Shown: piece by piece, positions 62,887-64,000 of the stretch
Position numbering within the stretch: position 1 is the stretch's first letter
How the letters are laid out: every line of letters starts with the position of its first letter
Assembly: GCF_007859675.1 (NCBI RefSeq)
Contig: NZ_CP042305.1
Coordinates: forward strand, 2,914,001-2,978,000
Reading direction: 5' to 3'
DNA from: Humibacter ginsenosidimutans
Lineage (GTDB): Bacteria > Actinomycetota > Actinomycetes > Actinomycetales > Microbacteriaceae
Length of the DNA stretch: 64,000 nucleotides
Translations under genes and position numbers: made by a program
Notes under the pieces: model-generated
Databases searched by the model: none
Told to the model about the DNA's origin: nothing
What the model saw: the letters and a program-made list of their open reading frames with translations, nothing else

Positions 62887-64000
62887 GTGAACATCACGCA
62901 CGTACGTACGCACCGCAGCGATGAGAACCTCCCCCGCGACGAGCAGCTGGCCTTCAAGATCGCCGGGGTCGCGGCCGACCAGGTGGAGGTCACGCCAGAG
63001 GTGACCGACATGGTCGTCAACCGGGTCATCGACAACGCGGCGGTCGCGGCTGCGTCGTTGCTGCGGCATCCGGTCGCCGCGGCCCGGGCGCAGGCACTGG
63101 CGCACCCGGTCTCGGTCGGCGGCAGCGGTTCGAGCGTTTTCGGCACGGATGCCGCGCGCCGGGTGAGCGTGGAATGGGCGGCCTGGGCGAACGGCGTGGC
63201 CGTGCGCGAGCTCGACTACCACGACACGTTCCTCGCGGCCGAGTACTCGCATCCCGGCGACAACATCCCGCCCGTCGTGGCCGTCGCGCAGCACCTCGCC
63301 ACGGAACGCGGCCTGACAGGGCGCGACGTCGTGCGCGGCATCGCCACCGGGTACGAGATCCAGATCGACCTCGCCAGGGCGATCAGCCTGCACGCGCACA
63401 AGATCGACCACGTCGCGCACCTGGGCCCGTCCGCGGCAGCAGGCATCGGCACGCTGCTCGGGCTCGAGCCGGAGACCATCTTCCAGGCGATCGGCCGGGC
63501 GCTGCACACCACCACCGCAACGCGCCAGTCGCGCAAGGGCGAGATCTCCAGCTGGAAGGCGTTCGCGCCGGCCTTCGCGGGCAAGATGGCCGTCGAGTCG
63601 GTCGACCGCGCCATGCGCGGCGAGACCAGCCCGACCCCGATCTACGAGGGCGAAGACGGCGTGATCGCGTGGCTGCTCGACGGAGCCGACGCGGTCTACG
63701 ACGTGTCGCTGCCCGACCTCGGAGAGCCGAAGCGGGCCATCCTCGACTCGTTCACCAAGGAGCACTCGGCCGAATACCAGGCTCAGGCGTGGATCGACCT
63801 CGCGCGCAAGCTGCACAACGAGTACCCGATCATCTTCGACGACCCCGACCGCATCGCGTCGATCGTGCTGCACACCTCGCACCACACGCACTTCGTGATC
63901 GGATCCGGCGCGGGCGACCCGCAGAAGTATGACCCGAACGCGTCCCGCGAGACGCTCGATCACTCGATCCCGTACATCTTCACGGTCGCGCTGCAAGACG
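62887..64000 (+). CDS. prpD: 2-methylcitrate dehydratase PrpD (MmgE/PrpD family), 3'-truncated by the window
   Basis: 371 codons are present with no stop before the window ends; family members are ~480-500 residues. [58 protein letters not shown] and the [16 protein letters not shown] stretch are PrpD hallmarks. It dehydrates 2-methylcitrate in the methylcitrate cycle that burns propionyl-CoA. GTG start with a leaderless-type -10. PrpB/PrpC would be expected downstream, outside the window. Confidence 0.9.
   Translation, partial: MNITHVRTHRSDENLPRDEQLAFKIAGVAADQVEVTPEVTDMVVNRVIDNAAVAAASLLRHPVAAARAQALAHPVSVGGSGSSVFGTDAARRVSVEWAAWANGVAVRELDYHDTFLAAEYSHPGDNIPPVVAVAQHLATERGLTGRDVVRGIATGYEIQIDLARAISLHAHKIDHVAHLGPSAAAGIGTLLGLEPETIFQAIGRALHTTTATRQSRKGEISSWKAFAPAFAGKMAVESVDRAMRGETSPTPIYEGEDGVIAWLLDGADAVYDVSLPDLGEPKRAILDSFTKEHSAEYQAQAWIDLARKLHNEYPIIFDDPDRIASIVLHTSHHTHFVIGSGAGDPQKYDPNASRETLDHSIPYIFTVALQD

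Overview
This window is high-G+C DNA with dense, co-oriented, often overlapping genes. Several genes have a TAnnnT -10 box only 6-7 nt before the start codon (leaderless pattern), and several surface proteins end in LAXTG class E sortase signals. Together these point to an actinomycete, most likely a Microbacteriaceae soil or plant/fungus-associated bacterium (inference; no rRNA is present).

Layout. (1) 73-8725, minus strand: sugar import and sensing. A ROK sugar kinase, a ROK repressor, a lipoprotein sugar-binding protein, a single-domain ATPase and a permease form a tightly coupled operon. A second ATPase/permease pair follows, with its own palindromic operator and no binding protein in view. 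(2) 9098-10186: a LacI-type regulator. (3) 10685-32439: a ~22 kb, largely translationally coupled operon with four very large GH92 alpha-mannosidases, an EfeO-like imelysin/cupredoxin protein, an EfeB-like DyP peroxidase and a surface phosphoesterase. An identical 16-bp palindrome lies in front of the kinase and in front of the first GH92 gene, facing each gene, so one regulator probably controls kinase/import and mannan degradation together. The operon ends at a UUCG-capped terminator. The simplest reading is an alpha-mannan/mannoprotein utilisation locus: extracellular demannosylation, import of mannose, phosphorylation.

(4) 32636-43055: mixed housekeeping and accessory genes: FAD monooxygenase, DUF1304, MarR, isochorismatase-like protein, YhdH/AcuI-type reductase, membrane proteins, a C-terminally frameshifted LssY_C protein, NAD epimerase with divergent TetR, aldose epimerase and DUF1275. 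A 158-bp MITE-like element with CTAG duplications lies at 37275-37432. (5) 43168-45837: a GT-C glycosyltransferase broken by a G7 run, coupled to a polyprenyl-phosphate mannose synthase. (6) 45947-52997: PEBP protein, M19 dipeptidase and a complete five-gene oligopeptide ABC importer. (7) 53003-60540: a second sugar locus (PfkB kinase, DeoR regulator, GH4 glycosidase, PIG-L deacetylase, CUT1 ABC importer), plausibly for an N-acetylated aminosugar glycoside. (8) 60643-64000: PnuC coupled to an amidohydrolase, a LysE exporter, and the 5' part of a PrpD gene that runs off the window.

No tRNA, rRNA, CRISPR array, phage or complete insertion sequence was seen.
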